Assembly: GCA_017642535.1 (NCBI GenBank)
Contig: JAGCOW010000048.1
Location: forward strand, 27,334-91,333
Source of the DNA: Bacteroidales bacterium
Lineage (GTDB): Bacteria > Bacteroidota > Bacteroidia > Bacteroidales > UBA1715
Reading direction: 5' to 3'
DNA length: 64,000 nt
The notes beneath the pieces were generated by a model. That model had not been told where the DNA came from, ran no database searches, and saw only the letters and a list, made by a program, of their open reading frames with translations. Shown piece after piece: positions 1 through 9,756 of the stretch. How positions within the stretch are numbered: position 1 is the stretch's first letter; each line of letters begins with the position of its first letter. The translations under genes and the position numbers were made by a program.

Positions 1-1
1 A

Positions 2-3000
2 GATGACTGGGATGAATGCGAAGATAGTCATGGAATAAATGTTTGCTACAAACAAAACAACCCTCTTTGTCCTGACCCACCTGACGGTAGTTATGTCGTA
101 AAAGTATCGGGAATACCTCCAACAGCAAACGATATCGTTGTCATTCTTTACAATTTTGACACAAAAGAATATGAGAAGAAGAACATTCCTACGGGAATGA
201 GCACATGCGTAGTAACATTTTCAAATCTTGCTTTCAATAATCTTTATCACCCATTGGTAAACATTGACGGTATCGCAAAATGGGAAGGCATGTCTTTTCA
301 ATTAAAAGTGCCTGAATACTCCGCAAAACTTACGAAAGAGCGAGAAGCTGGCTGTACTGGGCAACCTGTCGGTGTTGCTTCAGTAGAATTTAATGCAGGT
401 ATTGGGCCATATACTTGGGAATGGAATAAGAAAGATGACGCTTCTTTTGCAAAACATTCCAACCAAGCACAAATAACTGATATGACTCCAGGAGATTATT
501 TTGTGCGTGTAACCGATCAGAATGGGTGTACTATTAATTCCGATACACTCACAATTGCAACGCAAGATATTTCCATTTCTGTTACAAACACAAAAAACGT
601 TTCGTGTAAAGACACTACGGATGGTGTTATTGAAGTAGCTGTTTCGGGAGCATATGGTGATTACAATCTCTATTGGAACGGCGACAAAAATCATCTCATC
701 GACAAAAACGCATTAGGGAACAACAGTCTTGCAGCCGATACTTATATGATTCAAGTAGAAGACGAGATTGGCTGTACCGACGAAACTGGTCCCGTTGAGA
801 TTACAGAGCCAGCTAAAAAAATCGAGCTAAATCTTACCGATTTCAAAGATTTGGATTGCAAAGATATCCCGAACGGACAAGCTACATTTTCGGTTGAAAA
901 CGCCAACGGAGCGGTATCATATCTTTGGTCCGATGGTGCAGGAAGCGGTTCCTCAAGAAACGACCTTGCCGCCAATATTTCTTATTCTTTGACAGTGACC
1001 GACGCCAAAGGATGCAAAGCAACGAATTCTGTAAAACTTTCCCAACCCGATACCGAAGTTTCCGTATCAGTGCAAGATTTCAAAGAGCCAAGTTGTTATG
1101 GATATTCCGATGGAAGTATCACCGTAACAGCAATAGGCGGAAATTCTGGCGTTTTCGATTACAAATGGAATTCAACATTAGGAGAAGCCACAAAAAATAA
1201 TATATCTGCTGGCGATTATGAAATCATTGCCATTGACGGCCTTGGTTGCACCGACACGATACAGTTCAACTTAGAACAACCGAACCCATTGGATGCATTG
1301 TTTACCCTTACTGGTGGTACAGCAGCTAATCCCAATGTACTGCCTTGTAACGGCGAGACACTTTCCGTAGCAATCTCCGTAGAAGGTGGCATTCCCCCTA
1401 TTTCATATAAATGGTTCGACGAAGATTATGGTACGAAAACTTCAATGGAAGTGGGAGCCGGGAATGTGAATGTAATGATAAAAGATGGTAATGGATGTGA
1501 ACAACCTGCAACTACTACAATCATTGAACCAGAAAAAATCACAGCTACCATAAGCGAAAAAACGCCAATAAAATGTAACGGAGATTATGGAGAATTGATA
1601 GTTTCCGTTACCGGAGGTACAGGAAATTACTCGTACAACTGGTCAACTGATTCAAAAACGGAAACTTCTGGTCAAGTTGGAGAAGGAACGTATTCCATTG
1701 AAGTAACAGACGAATATGGCTGTTCCGATAACCAATCGTACAATCTAAAACAACCGGAAACTTTGAATGCTCACATCGTTGTTTCTGAAGAAGCTTGTAA
1801 AGACATTACACAAGGAAACATAACTGTTGAAGTAATAGGAGGTACAGAACCCTTTGAATACCAATGGAATACAGGTGCAACTTCCGCATCGATAGATAAT
1901 TTGACTGAAATAGTGTATAAGGTAACGGTAACCGATCAACATGGCTGTACCTCCATTGACTCGGTAAGTATGACAAATGAGAAAAAATTTACAATAAAAC
2001 CAAGTAAATCTAACGTGACATGCCCTGGTCGTGAAGATGGAACAGCAAGAATTCAAACTGTCTATGGAGAAACACCATATACCTTTAACTGGTCAAATGG
2101 GGAATCAATTCAAAACATTAAAAATCTTGCTGTTGGGACATATACAGTTCGCGTTACCGACTCTCGAGGTTGTGAAAAAAATGCAACAATTGAAATTGGA
2201 CTAATGCCACCAATGGTAGTTACTTCGTTAACTACTGAGCCAACTGCATGTTCGTTTCCAACAGGAACGGCGACCATTAAAGTAACTGGTGGACAATCAA
2301 AGCTTAAATACGCATGGACCAAAGGTTCGGAAACACTGAGCACCAAAAATAAAGTGGAAAAGATTTCTGAAGGAACATACAATATACAAGTCACTGATAG
2401 AAACGGTTGCGTGTTAGATACGAGTGCCACTATAGAAAAAGAAGCGAACATAAACATTGCCGTATTCAGCGAAGACACAATCATTCACTGCGTAAACGGA
2501 CAATCGGGAGTGGCAAAAGCCATAGCAAAAAATGGAGTTGAACCATATCAATTTCTGTGGTCTGATGGACAAACAACTGAAACAGCAACCAACTTGTCTG
2601 CCGGAACGTACAACGTTACCGCCACCGATGCCGATGGTTGCGATGTGACAACATCAATAAAGTTTTATGAAGATGATGTGTTAACCATCATTACTTTAGA
2701 GCATAAAGACGCATCTTGCTTTGGTGCCGCGGACGGATATTTAGCCATAGACATTGAAGGTGGTGTGGCTCCATACACTATTTCTTGGAGTAATGGACCA
2801 ACAACCTATACAAATCAAAAATTAGCAGCAGGAACATATACCGTAACTGTCGAAGATTCAAAAGGTTGTAGTGTAACTCAAGAATACACCATCACACAAC
2901 CCAATGCATTGACAATCGCAATTGAAAACCAAACGGGAATAACCTGCGAAGGCGATTGCGACGCATCTGCCGATGTTATTGTCACAGGTGGAACAATGCC

Positions 3001-6000
3001 TTACACAATACAATGGTCTTCGGGCGAAACAGGTTCTAACGCAACAGCATTATGCATAGGAACACAACAAGTGACCGTTGAAGACGCAAAAAAATGTATT
3101 GAGACCATTTCATTTGATGTGAATAGCACGCGAGATCGATTGATGGTAAATAATACGATAAAAAAATCCCCTATTTGTAGCGAAATTGTACCTTCGGGCG
3201 AAATAACAGTGTCCCCTTCGGGTTCTTCAACGGGAGATTATTTCTACGAATGGAAAAATGACGGAACTATTATCTCAACAGCAAATTCGGTTACCGGAGT
3301 GGAAGCTGGAGCTTATTCCTTACACCTTACCGACGGAACTTGTGCATTCGACACAACAATCACACTCAGCCATGTATTAGACGTAACTTCTGAATTTGAA
3401 TACATAGAATCAACTTGTGACGGAGAATCTTATAAACTGACAATCTCAAACGAAGACATTGCCAACTATTCATACGTATGGGATAATGGTAGCACCACCC
3501 AAACAGCAACAGGATTAGACAATGGATTACATAGTGTAAAAGCAACCGACAAAGATGGTTGCATACTAACAACGTCGCTTCAAGTTGAAGAAAAGTATTT
3601 AAACTCTCAAGTTTCCGTAACAGATGTAAATTGTTTTGGAAAATCGAATGGCTCAGCTACGGTAACGGCAGAAAACACCAAAGGAGAGGTTCATTATAAT
3701 TGGTACAAAAAATCATCAGACGAACTAATCGGTTCTGGAACATCGATTTCAGGATTATCAAAAGGCGATTACTACGTTGAAGTCTATGACGATAATCATG
3801 CTACATGTGCCGACATAGTTGACGTTACAATTAACGAGCCAGTTGAAATGCAATTGATTATTGCAGAAGAAATGCCCTCGTATTGCCAAATGCCTAACGG
3901 AAGAATTATCGTTGAAATCATAGGTGATCCTATTCTACCTGTAACGTATGAATGGAAAGACAATGAATCCAATATATTGGGAGACAAAGCTTCGTGTACC
4001 GTCGTTCCTGCTGGAGTTGACATCACTATTACTGCCACCGACGCTGTTGGTTGCTCCGCCACCAAACTGAAACAAATTTCCGACATATCAAACTTCTCAC
4101 TACAAATAATGCCAACCGCTGACATTAAATGTTTCGGGGGAAATGACGCAGCTTTAGAGGTGTTTACTATCAATGGAGAACCTCAATTCACATATGCGTG
4201 GGATGGGTATCCTGACGTTAATTCCAATACGCTTACAGGACTAGCTTCTGGAACATATAGCGTTACCGTTACTGACGCGAAAGGATGTAAAGCAACCGAA
4301 AGCTATTTCGTCCCCAATCCACAAGAACTACACGTTGAATTTGACGAAACACCACGTATAGAATGTAAAGGTGGCACTGGCACATTGACAGCCGTTGCTA
4401 CTGGTGGTTGGCCTTCTTACACGTACAATTGGTACGATACAAATGACAACATACTCCAATCTTCTTCGCAATCTGATCTAAATTGCAAAAAAGGATTGTA
4501 CAAAGTGAAAATCTCCGACAAATACGGGTGTGAAAGCGAAGTATTCTCCTATGAAATGACCGAACCCGACACATTAACAGCCATTTTCACTGTTGATGTT
4601 ACCGAATGTGGAAACAACTCAGAAACTGGAAAAATAACGATTGACAAGATTTCTGGTGGGTGGGAAAATTCTCCATATCGTTACAAATGGGGAAAACTCT
4701 CTGATGACAAGACATGGTTCGACTACGATTCATTAGAGACACAAGCATTGACGAACTTACCTGCAGGAACGTTTGTCTGTACCATAACATATACCAAAGA
4801 TTCCTCGGAATGCTACATTGAAAAGGAACTTTTCACAAACCCGCTTATGCCTGAATCTATAGAAACAGTATCTCAGCATACTCGTTGTAGTTACTATACT
4901 GATACGGAAATAGGAAATGGCGTAACCGACGGTAGCATTGAGGTTACAAAACTAATTGTATCAAAAGGGAATTATGACGATTCTATGCAAAGTATCGCCA
5001 ACATTGCAGATTACACCTTTACGTGGAATGATGCGAAACGACAGACTGGTCCTCTTGCAACTCATTTAAATACAGGTTCGTATGAGGTTACGGTAACTGG
5101 TGCGAACGAATGTTCTAAAACCTTCCAGACCGATACCATCGATTCCTATGTAAAATTGGACGCCGAGATTTATGCAACAGAAGACAATACGCTGATTCGA
5201 AAACAAATCTGCTTGGAAGACTCATTGAACGTATCGGCTACGTTACGCCCGACATACGACTATGGGTACACTCCTACCGACAATACAGTCTCGTATGCAT
5301 GGTCAATTCTCGAAACGAATAGTTCCGCAACCATTAATACACCCGACGAACCTTCTACGTGGGTTACCCCACAAGCACAATACTACGCCGATAGCAGTCA
5401 AGTCTTATTCTCTTACAGCATCGACGGATGTACTTCTAAACCCGTCAGTTACACCATCCTCCATTATGATTCCGTGAATTTTGCAATCGAGATGTACGAT
5501 ACATTGGGCGTTTACATTGGAATGGACTCCGTTTCGGGATTACAAGGACTGCGGTACCTCTTCATGCCTATTGATGATCCATGGTTTGTTGACAAAACAG
5601 GCGAAAATGGTGTTACATCCATTTTGTGGCGTTCATCCAAACCGAATAAAATGGAAAAAGGATTGTTGGCTGACACTGTCACGAACGAAAAGACCTATAC
5701 CCGTTCTGGCAACACTGGCTTACTGATTCGACTTGAAGAATCCGAATATTTGTATGCAACTGCTACAACAATACACGGCTGTAAAGAACACGCACAAATC
5801 TATGTTGACGTAATGTCAAGTAACTTTGTACCTTCTGGTTTTTCACCTAACGGAGACGGAATCAACGACGAGTGGGTCATCCCCTATTTAAATAATTGTC
5901 CAGAAGCCAAAATTCACATCTACAATCGTTGGGGCGTACTTGTATATGAAAATAACGTTGAATACAAGACGCAACCTTGGAACGGGACATCGATGAACGG

Positions 6001-6097
6001 AAGCAAATTGCCTATGGGTACATATTATTATGTAATAGAATACAACGATATAAAAAATACTCCAACAAAAACAGGATCGGTTTCAATTATACGATAA
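2..6097 (+). CDS. Giant SprB-repeat surface protein with gliding-motility-type C-terminal domain (5' end outside window)
   Basis: The frame is open to the left edge, so the ATG at 197 is internal and the real start lies outside the window. About twenty repeats of roughly 80 residues follow the SprB pattern: a Tyr-x-Trp core, then AGTY, then V-T-D and Gly-Cys. The end, from about SPNGDG onward with a later YNRWG, matches the gliding-motility-associated C-terminal domain, the type B sorting signal of the type IX secretion system. The protein is therefore expected to be exported by T9SS and held on the cell surface as an adhesin. Its stop codon overlaps the start of a PorP/SprF gene, the usual partner of type B cargo. 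The function in adhesion or gliding is inferred. Confidence 0.9.
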   Translation, partial: DDWDECEDSHGINVCYKQNNPLCPDPPDGSYVVKVSGIPPTANDIVVILYNFDTKEYEKKNIPTGMSTCVVTFSNLAFNNLYHPLVNIDGIAKWEGMSFQLKVPEYSAKLTKEREAGCTGQPVGVASVEFNAGIGPYTWEWNKKDDASFAKHSNQAQITDMTPGDYFVRVTDQNGCTINSDTLTIATQDISISVTNTKNVSCKDTTDGVIEVAVSGAYGDYNLYWNGDKNHLIDKNALGNNSLAADTYMIQVEDEIGCTDETGPVEITEPAKKIELNLTDFKDLDCKDIPNGQATFSVENANGAVSYLWSDGAGSGSSRNDLAANISYSLTVTDAKGCKATNSVKLSQPDTEVSVSVQDFKEPSCYGYSDGSITVTAIGGNSGVFDYKWNSTLGEATKNNISAGDYEIIAIDGLGCTDTIQFNLEQPNPLDALFTLTGGTAANPNVLPCNGETLSVAISVEGGIPPISYKWFDEDYGTKTSMEVGAGNVNVMIKDGNGCEQPATTTIIEPEKITATISEKTPIKCNGDYGELIVSVTGGTGNYSYNWSTDSKTETSGQVGEGTYSIEVTDEYGCSDNQSYNLKQPETLNAHIVVSEEACKDITQGNITVEVIGGTEPFEYQWNTGATSASIDNLTEIVYKVTVTDQHGCTSIDSVSMTNEKKFTIKPSKSNVTCPGREDGTARIQTVYGETPYTFNWSNGESIQNIKNLAVGTYTVRVTDSRGCEKNATIEIGLMPPMVVTSLTTEPTACSFPTGTATIKVTGGQSKLKYAWTKGSETLSTKNKVEKISEGTYNIQVTDRNGCVLDTSATIEKEANINIAVFSEDTIIHCVNGQSGVAKAIAKNGVEPYQFLWSDGQTTETATNLSAGTYNVTATDADGCDVTTSIKFYEDDVLTIITLEHKDASCFGAADGYLAIDIEGGVAPYTISWSNGPTTYTNQKLAAGTYTVTVEDSKGCSVTQEYTITQPNALTIAIENQTGITCEGDCDASADVIVTGGTMPYTIQWSSGETGSNATALCIGTQQVTVEDAKKCIETISFDVNSTRDRLMVNNTIKKSPICSEIVPSGEITVSPSGSSTGDYFYEWKNDGTIISTANSVTGVEAGAYSLHLTDGTCAFDTTITLSHVLDVTSEFEYIESTCDGESYKLTISNEDIANYSYVWDNGSTTQTATGLDNGLHSVKATDKDGCILTTSLQVEEKYLNSQVSVTDVNCFGKSNGSATVTAENTKGEVHYNWYKKSSDELIGSGTSISGLSKGDYYVEVYDDNHATCADIVDVTINEPVEMQLIIAEEMPSYCQMPNGRIIVEIIGDPILPVTYEWKDNESNILGDKASCTVVPAGVDITITATDAVGCSATKLKQISDISNFSLQIMPTADIKCFGGNDAALEVFTINGEPQFTYAWDGYPDVNSNTLTGLASGTYSVTVTDAKGCKATESYFVPNPQELHVEFDETPRIECKGGTGTLTAVATGGWPSYTYNWYDTNDNILQSSSQSDLNCKKGLYKVKISDKYGCESEVFSYEMTEPDTLTAIFTVDVTECGNNSETGKITIDKISGGWENSPYRYKWGKLSDDKTWFDYDSLETQALTNLPAGTFVCTITYTKDSSECYIEKELFTNPLMPESIETVSQHTRCSYYTDTEIGNGVTDGSIEVTKLIVSKGNYDDSMQSIANIADYTFTWNDAKRQTGPLATHLNTGSYEVTVTGANECSKTFQTDTIDSYVKLDAEIYATEDNTLIRKQICLEDSLNVSATLRPTYDYGYTPTDNTVSYAWSILETNSSATINTPDEPSTWVTPQAQYYADSSQVLFSYSIDGCTSKPVSYTILHYDSVNFAIEMYDTLGVYIGMDSVSGLQGLRYLFMPIDDPWFVDKTGENGVTSILWRSSKPNKMEKGLLADTVTNEKTYTRSGNTGLLIRLEESEYLYATATTIHGCKEHAQIYVDVMSSNFVPSGFSPNGDGINDEWVIPYLNNCPEAKIHIYNRWGVLVYENNVEYKTQPWNGTSMNGSKLPMGTYYYVIEYNDIKNTPTKTGSVSIIR

Positions 6098-7002
6098 TGA
6101 AGAAATGGTTACTTTACATAGTGTTTTCTCTTGCTGCAGCGATGTCGTATGCACAACAGACCCCGTTGTATTCCATGTACACCTTCAACGAATTTGCATA
6201 TAATCCAGCCGTTGCCGGTTTGAAAGATTATTATCAGGCACAAGTCAACAATCGCTATCAATTCGTCGGCATTGAAAACGCTCCCATTACAGCAACCATT
6301 TCGTTGACGGGAAAACTCAGCTCGCATCCTATGGGCTGGGGAGGAATGATTTATAACGATAGTCAGGGGGCCTTCAGCAAATTTGGAGTTTACGGTGCTT
6401 ATGCATACCATCTCAGAATAGGCACGTTCTCAAAATTGTCATTAGGATTGAATGTCGGCGTAATACGATATGCAATTGATATGACAAAAATTCAATTCTT
6501 AGACACAGAAACAAATCTTAACGAATCACTCTATCAAAGTACTCGTCCCGATGCATCGTTTGGTGTATACTATGATATGCGACACTATTTCATAGGCGTT
6601 TCGGTTGACCAATTGTTCAACAATAGAATTGAAATTTACAACGACACACTTGCATTGGACAACACATTGAATCGTTTCAAAAGTCATTTGAACATTATGG
6701 CAGGCGGGCGATACAAAATGATGCAACATCTTGAATTTGACCCAACCATCTTCGTTAGAAAAGTATATGCATCACCTTGGCAGATAGAATTATCGGGGCG
6801 CATTACGTATAGAGATGCCATTTGGGTAGGAGCTTCGTACCGAAGCCAAGATGCCGTTGTATTATTTCTTGGCTATACCTACCGTGATATGCTCTCATTT
6901 GGTTATTCCTACGACATAACGTATTCTAAACTACGAAACGGTTCACGAGGAGCTCACGAATTCTTCCTTGCAATTAAATTCAAACAAACGGAAAAAGAAT
7001 GA
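6097..7002 (+). CDS. PorP/SprF family type IX secretion outer-membrane protein
   Basis: This protein of about 300 residues starts with a signal peptide ending in SYAQQ, followed by the family hallmark PLYSMYTFNEFAYNPAVAG near the mature N-terminus. The rest alternates short beta strands and turns, as expected for an outer-membrane barrel. The start is taken at the ATG that overlaps the TAA of the SprB-repeat gene, because an upstream extension would run inside that gene and lacks a signal peptide. SprF-type proteins help secrete or attach the SprB-like protein encoded next to them, so this pair probably acts together. It is followed with a 4-bp overlap by a lipoprotein gene. Confidence 0.93.
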   Translation: MKKWLLYIVFSLAAAMSYAQQTPLYSMYTFNEFAYNPAVAGLKDYYQAQVNNRYQFVGIENAPITATISLTGKLSSHPMGWGGMIYNDSQGAFSKFGVYGAYAYHLRIGTFSKLSLGLNVGVIRYAIDMTKIQFLDTETNLNESLYQSTRPDASFGVYYDMRHYFIGVSVDQLFNNRIEIYNDTLALDNTLNRFKSHLNIMAGGRYKMMQHLEFDPTIFVRKVYASPWQIELSGRITYRDAIWVGASYRSQDAVVLFLGYTYRDMLSFGYSYDITYSKLRNGSRGAHEFFLAIKFKQTEKE

Positions 7003-7370
7003 AAATAACATCTGTTTACATACTATTTTTACTTGCTTTATCCCTGATTTCTTGTTCTTCGCGTAAACCAAAACTCACCGACGAGGGCATTTTAACAAAA
7101 GAATCAATGACCTCTGTTCTTGTAGATATGCATTTAACTGATGCTCTGATATTTACACACAATGCAAACACAAAGTCAGAACTGAAATTATCTCAAGAAT
7201 GTTATGATTCCGCACTTTTCGCAAAATATGACTGCAACGATTCCATCTTTAAGAATAGTTTGGAATACTACACGTTAAACGGCGAAATCAAGGACATTTA
7301 CGACAACGTGCTTGATTCATTGAACAAACAAAAGGTTTTGTTGGAGCGAGGCGAGAAAAAAAATCAATAA
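6999..7370 (+). CDS. Small lipoprotein, DUF4296-like
   Basis: The 123-residue protein has a lipoprotein signal peptide: a hydrophobic core followed by the lipobox ending in LISC at about residue 19. The remainder is helical and charged, with the arrangement of Bacteroidales DUF4296 proteins (a conserved VDMHLTDAL segment after the anchor). It overlaps the PorP/SprF gene by 4 bp and is followed 4 bp later by the next gene, so all are likely co-transcribed. Its biochemical role is unknown; an envelope position is inferred from the lipobox. Confidence 0.8.
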   Translation: MKITSVYILFLLALSLISCSSRKPKLTDEGILTKESMTSVLVDMHLTDALIFTHNANTKSELKLSQECYDSALFAKYDCNDSIFKNSLEYYTLNGEIKDIYDNVLDSLNKQKVLLERGEKKNQ

Positions 7371-7374
7371 CTCT

Positions 7375-7641
7375 ATGCGAAAATTATCGGCACACTATAT
7401 TTATGACGGTTCGCAATTCCATAAATTGGCTGTGTTGATTTTGAATGAGAAAAACGCTGTCATTGCTCTTGAAGAATCCCCCAAACCCTACGTGGAACAT
7501 TCGGGTGTAGAGTTTTACAACGGAGTGATTTGCTATGATCAGACGAAACAATCCAACATTATATTGCTTGAAAATTATGATTTAATCAATTTTCAGAAAA
7601 ACCAAAACACAAAAGAAACCATTTTGATTCATAGAGAATAA
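7375..7641 (+). CDS. Short protein resembling the N-terminal segment of an amidohydrolase
   Basis: The 88-residue protein begins MRKLSAHYIYDG and has the segment GVEFYNGVIC. From memory these match the first strand-rich region of Bacteroidales amidohydrolases, which often sit after a DUF4296 gene. In those enzymes the sequence continues into the metal-binding histidine motif. Here it switches to unrelated residues and stops, with no metal ligands. It could be a remnant after loss of the catalytic part, or a retained short form. It closes the operon. No enzyme activity is expected. Confidence 0.55.
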   Translation: MRKLSAHYIYDGSQFHKLAVLILNEKNAVIALEESPKPYVEHSGVEFYNGVICYDQTKQSNIILLENYDLINFQKNQNTKETILIHRE

Positions 7642-7680
7642 ATTTTCTCGAATATGAAGCTGATTATCTAAGAATTGTAA

Positions 7681-7688
7681 TACATTTG
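7681..7688 (+). promoter_or_regulatory. Possible -7 element of trpB promoter
   Basis: TACATTTG fits the Bacteroidetes -7 consensus TAnnTTTG and lies 27 bp before the trpB ATG. A clear -33 TTTG partner at the usual spacing was not seen, so this is a weak call. Confidence 0.4.
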
Positions 7689-7715
7689 TACAAAATAATT
7701 TAGAAATATAAGACA

Positions 7716-9080
7716 ATGGAACAACAAAAAAGATTTATTTTACCAGAAAACGAGATTCCTACTCAATGGTATAATATTGTTGCGGACATGAAGAATAAAC
7801 CGCTGCCAATGTTAAACCCACAGACAAAAAAACCAATCACGGTTGACGAAATGTCAGGTCTGTTCAATCGTGCGTGTTCAGAACAGGAGTTGAACCAAAC
7901 CGATGCTTGGTTCGATATTCCAGAGCAAGTGCGCGACTTATACAAATCGTATCGTTCAACGCCGTTGGTTCGTGCATACGGATTGGAAAAAGCACTCGAC
8001 ACACCAGCTCACATCTATTTCAAAAACGAAAGTGTGAGTCCTGTGGGTTCCCACAAATTGAATTCCGCTTTGGCACAAGCATATTATTGCAAACAAGAAG
8101 GTGTAACTAACATTACAACTGAAACAGGTGCTGGACAATGGGGAGCTGCACTTTCGTATGCGGCAAAAGCATTCGGATTGGAATTGGCTGTGTTTATGGT
8201 AAAAGTAAGCTATAACCAAAAACCATATCGTCGTTCGATTATGCAAACATTTGGCGCACAAGTGATTGCTTCGCCAAGTATGAGTACAAAAGCAGGACGA
8301 CAAATCATTACCGAAAATCCTAATTATCAAGGTAGTCTTGGTACTGCAATTTCCGAAGCCGTGGAATTGGCAATGCAGACACCAAACTGCAAATATGTGC
8401 TTGGAAGCGTGTTAAATCACGTTACGTTGCACCAAACCGTTATCGGTCTTGAAGCAGAGAAACAAATGGCTATGGCTGGCGAATATCCTGATATGGTGAT
8501 TGCTTGTTTCGGTGGCGGTTCGAACTTCGGTGGATTGTCATTCCCATTTATGCGCCACAACTTGGTTGACGGCAAAAAGACAGTGTTCCTTGCCGCTGAA
8601 CCAGCTTCGTGTCCGAAATTGACACGCGGTGTTTTCCAATATGATTTTGGTGATGAGGCAGGTTACACGCCAATGTTGCCTATGTTCACTTTGGGACACA
8701 ACTTTGCTCCTGCGCACATTCACGCTGGTGGTCTTCGTTACCATGGTGCGGGAACAATTGTGAGCCAATTGATTAAAGACGGAATGATGAAAGGTGTTGA
8801 CATTCCACAGTTGGAGTCGTTCCAAGCAGCTTCGTTGTTCGCACAAACTGAAGGAATCATCCCTGCTCCAGAATCGGCACACGCAATTGCCGCTACTATC
8901 CGCGAAGCAAACAAATGCAAGGAAGAAGGCGTTAAGAAAACAATCTTGTTCAACCTTTCAGGACACGGATTGATTGATATGACGGCTTACGACCAATACC
9001 TTGCGGGCGATTTAACCAACTACGAATTGCCAGACGATATCATCAAAGAAAATGTTTCAAAACTTGAAAAAATAGTATAG
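7716..9080 (+). CDS. trpB: Tryptophan synthase beta chain, TrpB2 type
   Basis: The 454-residue protein is a PLP-dependent tryptophan synthase beta subunit, which makes L-tryptophan from indole and serine. The PLP lysine lies in GSHKLNSA, the glycine-rich substrate segment is TETGAGQWG, and the phosphate-binding loop is CFGGGSNFGG. The length and the N-terminal extension (LPENEIPTQWYN) fit the longer TrpB2 subgroup rather than the roughly 400-residue TrpB1. No trpA or other trp gene is nearby, as is common for TrpB2 genes, which are often stand-alone and thought to salvage indole. A bidirectional terminator follows directly. Confidence 0.93.
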   Translation: MEQQKRFILPENEIPTQWYNIVADMKNKPLPMLNPQTKKPITVDEMSGLFNRACSEQELNQTDAWFDIPEQVRDLYKSYRSTPLVRAYGLEKALDTPAHIYFKNESVSPVGSHKLNSALAQAYYCKQEGVTNITTETGAGQWGAALSYAAKAFGLELAVFMVKVSYNQKPYRRSIMQTFGAQVIASPSMSTKAGRQIITENPNYQGSLGTAISEAVELAMQTPNCKYVLGSVLNHVTLHQTVIGLEAEKQMAMAGEYPDMVIACFGGGSNFGGLSFPFMRHNLVDGKKTVFLAAEPASCPKLTRGVFQYDFGDEAGYTPMLPMFTLGHNFAPAHIHAGGLRYHGAGTIVSQLIKDGMMKGVDIPQLESFQAASLFAQTEGIIPAPESAHAIAATIREANKCKEEGVKKTILFNLSGHGLIDMTAYDQYLAGDLTNYELPDDIIKENVSKLEKIV

Positions 9081-9106
9081 GAACAATTTTTAGTTTTCAA
9101 TTTTAT

Positions 9107-9148
9107 AAGAAAAGATGCCACTATTGTGACATCTTTTCTTTTTTTTCA
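9107..9148 (+). terminator. Rho-independent terminator after trpB
   Basis: An 11-bp perfect stem (9107-9117 with 9130-9140) closes a 12-base loop and runs into a T tract. The left arm is A-rich, so it may also stop leftward transcription. Confidence 0.85.
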
Positions 9149-9151
9149 TCA

Positions 9152-9515
9152 TTAAACGTAAACCCCGGCACAATATAATTCTTTAACTTCCCAATGCCCT
9201 TGTTTCTTACCACCGACACGGATTATTAGCCCTTCTTTTTCAGTTTTCGAATATTCCAATTCAGTCCGTCACGTGTAAGTCCGCATATTTCGCACAATTC
9301 TTCTATTGTAATAGACGGATTCTATTTCATTAAAGAAAGGATTTTACGTGTAGTTTTATGTGTAGTTTTATGTGTAGCCAAAAATTGTGGGTGGCAGGGA
9401 ATATCTATCAAGAAATACGTTCTATTCTCATCTGTTTCTATTGTGGCACGTGGAGAACCATTTTCTTGTAATTTCTGTTGTATGGTTGGAATACCTGTTG
9501 CCCAACCTTCCGACA
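9152..9515 (-). pseudogene. C-terminal remnant of an ATP-binding transcriptional regulator (AlbA_2/RecG-like family)
   Basis: Read leftward, the frame encodes a segment with ATGIPTIQQ, NGSP and TYFLIDIP, typical of the end of the AlbA_2/RecG-like regulator family. It then continues into a winged-helix segment containing ITIEELCE and LNWNIRKLKK. A TAG stop interrupts the frame at 9322-9324, and a one-base frameshift near 9232 is needed to reach the natural end at 9152. The N-terminal two thirds is missing. The first codons of the open frame (9516-9552) come from the neighbouring terminator hairpin. This is a dead fragment beside the left attachment site. Confidence 0.7.
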
Positions 9516-9517
9516 GG

Positions 9518-9561
9518 TAAAAAAGAAAGGCGTTTATGATTTTTAGTCTCATAAACGCCTT
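9518..9561 (-). terminator. Rho-independent terminator, probably the original tRNA-Lys terminator
   Basis: A 13-bp perfect stem (9527-9539 with 9549-9561) has a 9-base loop. On the minus strand it is followed by a T-rich tail. It lies just outside the left attachment repeat, where the tRNA-Lys transcript would have ended before the element inserted. Confidence 0.8.
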
Positions 9562-9577
9562 GAAATCAAGGTTTTAC

Positions 9578-9624
9578 CCTTGTGACCCCGGAGAGGCTCG
9601 AACTCTCGACCCATTGATTAAGAG
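9578..9624. repeat. Left attachment site (attL), 47-bp direct repeat of tRNA-Lys 3' end
   Basis: Identical to 50112-50158. It carries the T arm and the 3' half of the anticodon arm of tRNA-Lys. Sequence identity stops abruptly on both sides. The flank outside the repeat also carries a similar short inverted repeat (CAAGG..CCTTG) in both copies. Confidence 0.93.
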
Positions 9625-9689
9625 GAAATGTGTGTTATAATGTAACATACTAAAAATCAATTATTTAATAAATTATATATTATATCCTA

Positions 9690-9708
9690 CTCACGTTTGC
9701 TCACGTTT
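9690..9708. repeat. Candidate integrase arm-type sites, left end
   Basis: Two direct copies of CTCACGTTT, 10 bp apart (9690-9698 and 9700-9708), lie about 65 bp inside attL. The same motif recurs near the right end around 49909-49955, as expected for arm-type binding sites of a tyrosine integrase. Confidence 0.6.
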
Positions 9709-9711
9709 GAT

Positions 9712-9746
9712 AAAAAAAAGACCTAATAACTTTTGGTTATTAGGTC
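9712..9746 (-). terminator. Terminator of the late operon
   Basis: An 11-bp perfect stem (9720-9730 with 9736-9746) has a 5-base loop. On the minus strand a run of eight T residues follows. It sits 10 bp after the last gene of the leftward operon. Confidence 0.88.
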
Positions 9747-9756
9747 GCATTGAAAA

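Noticed and set aside
197..199. ATG at 197 as start of the SprB-repeat gene
   Set aside because: The frame is open upstream to base 2 without a stop, and no signal peptide follows this ATG, so the gene is cut by the window edge.
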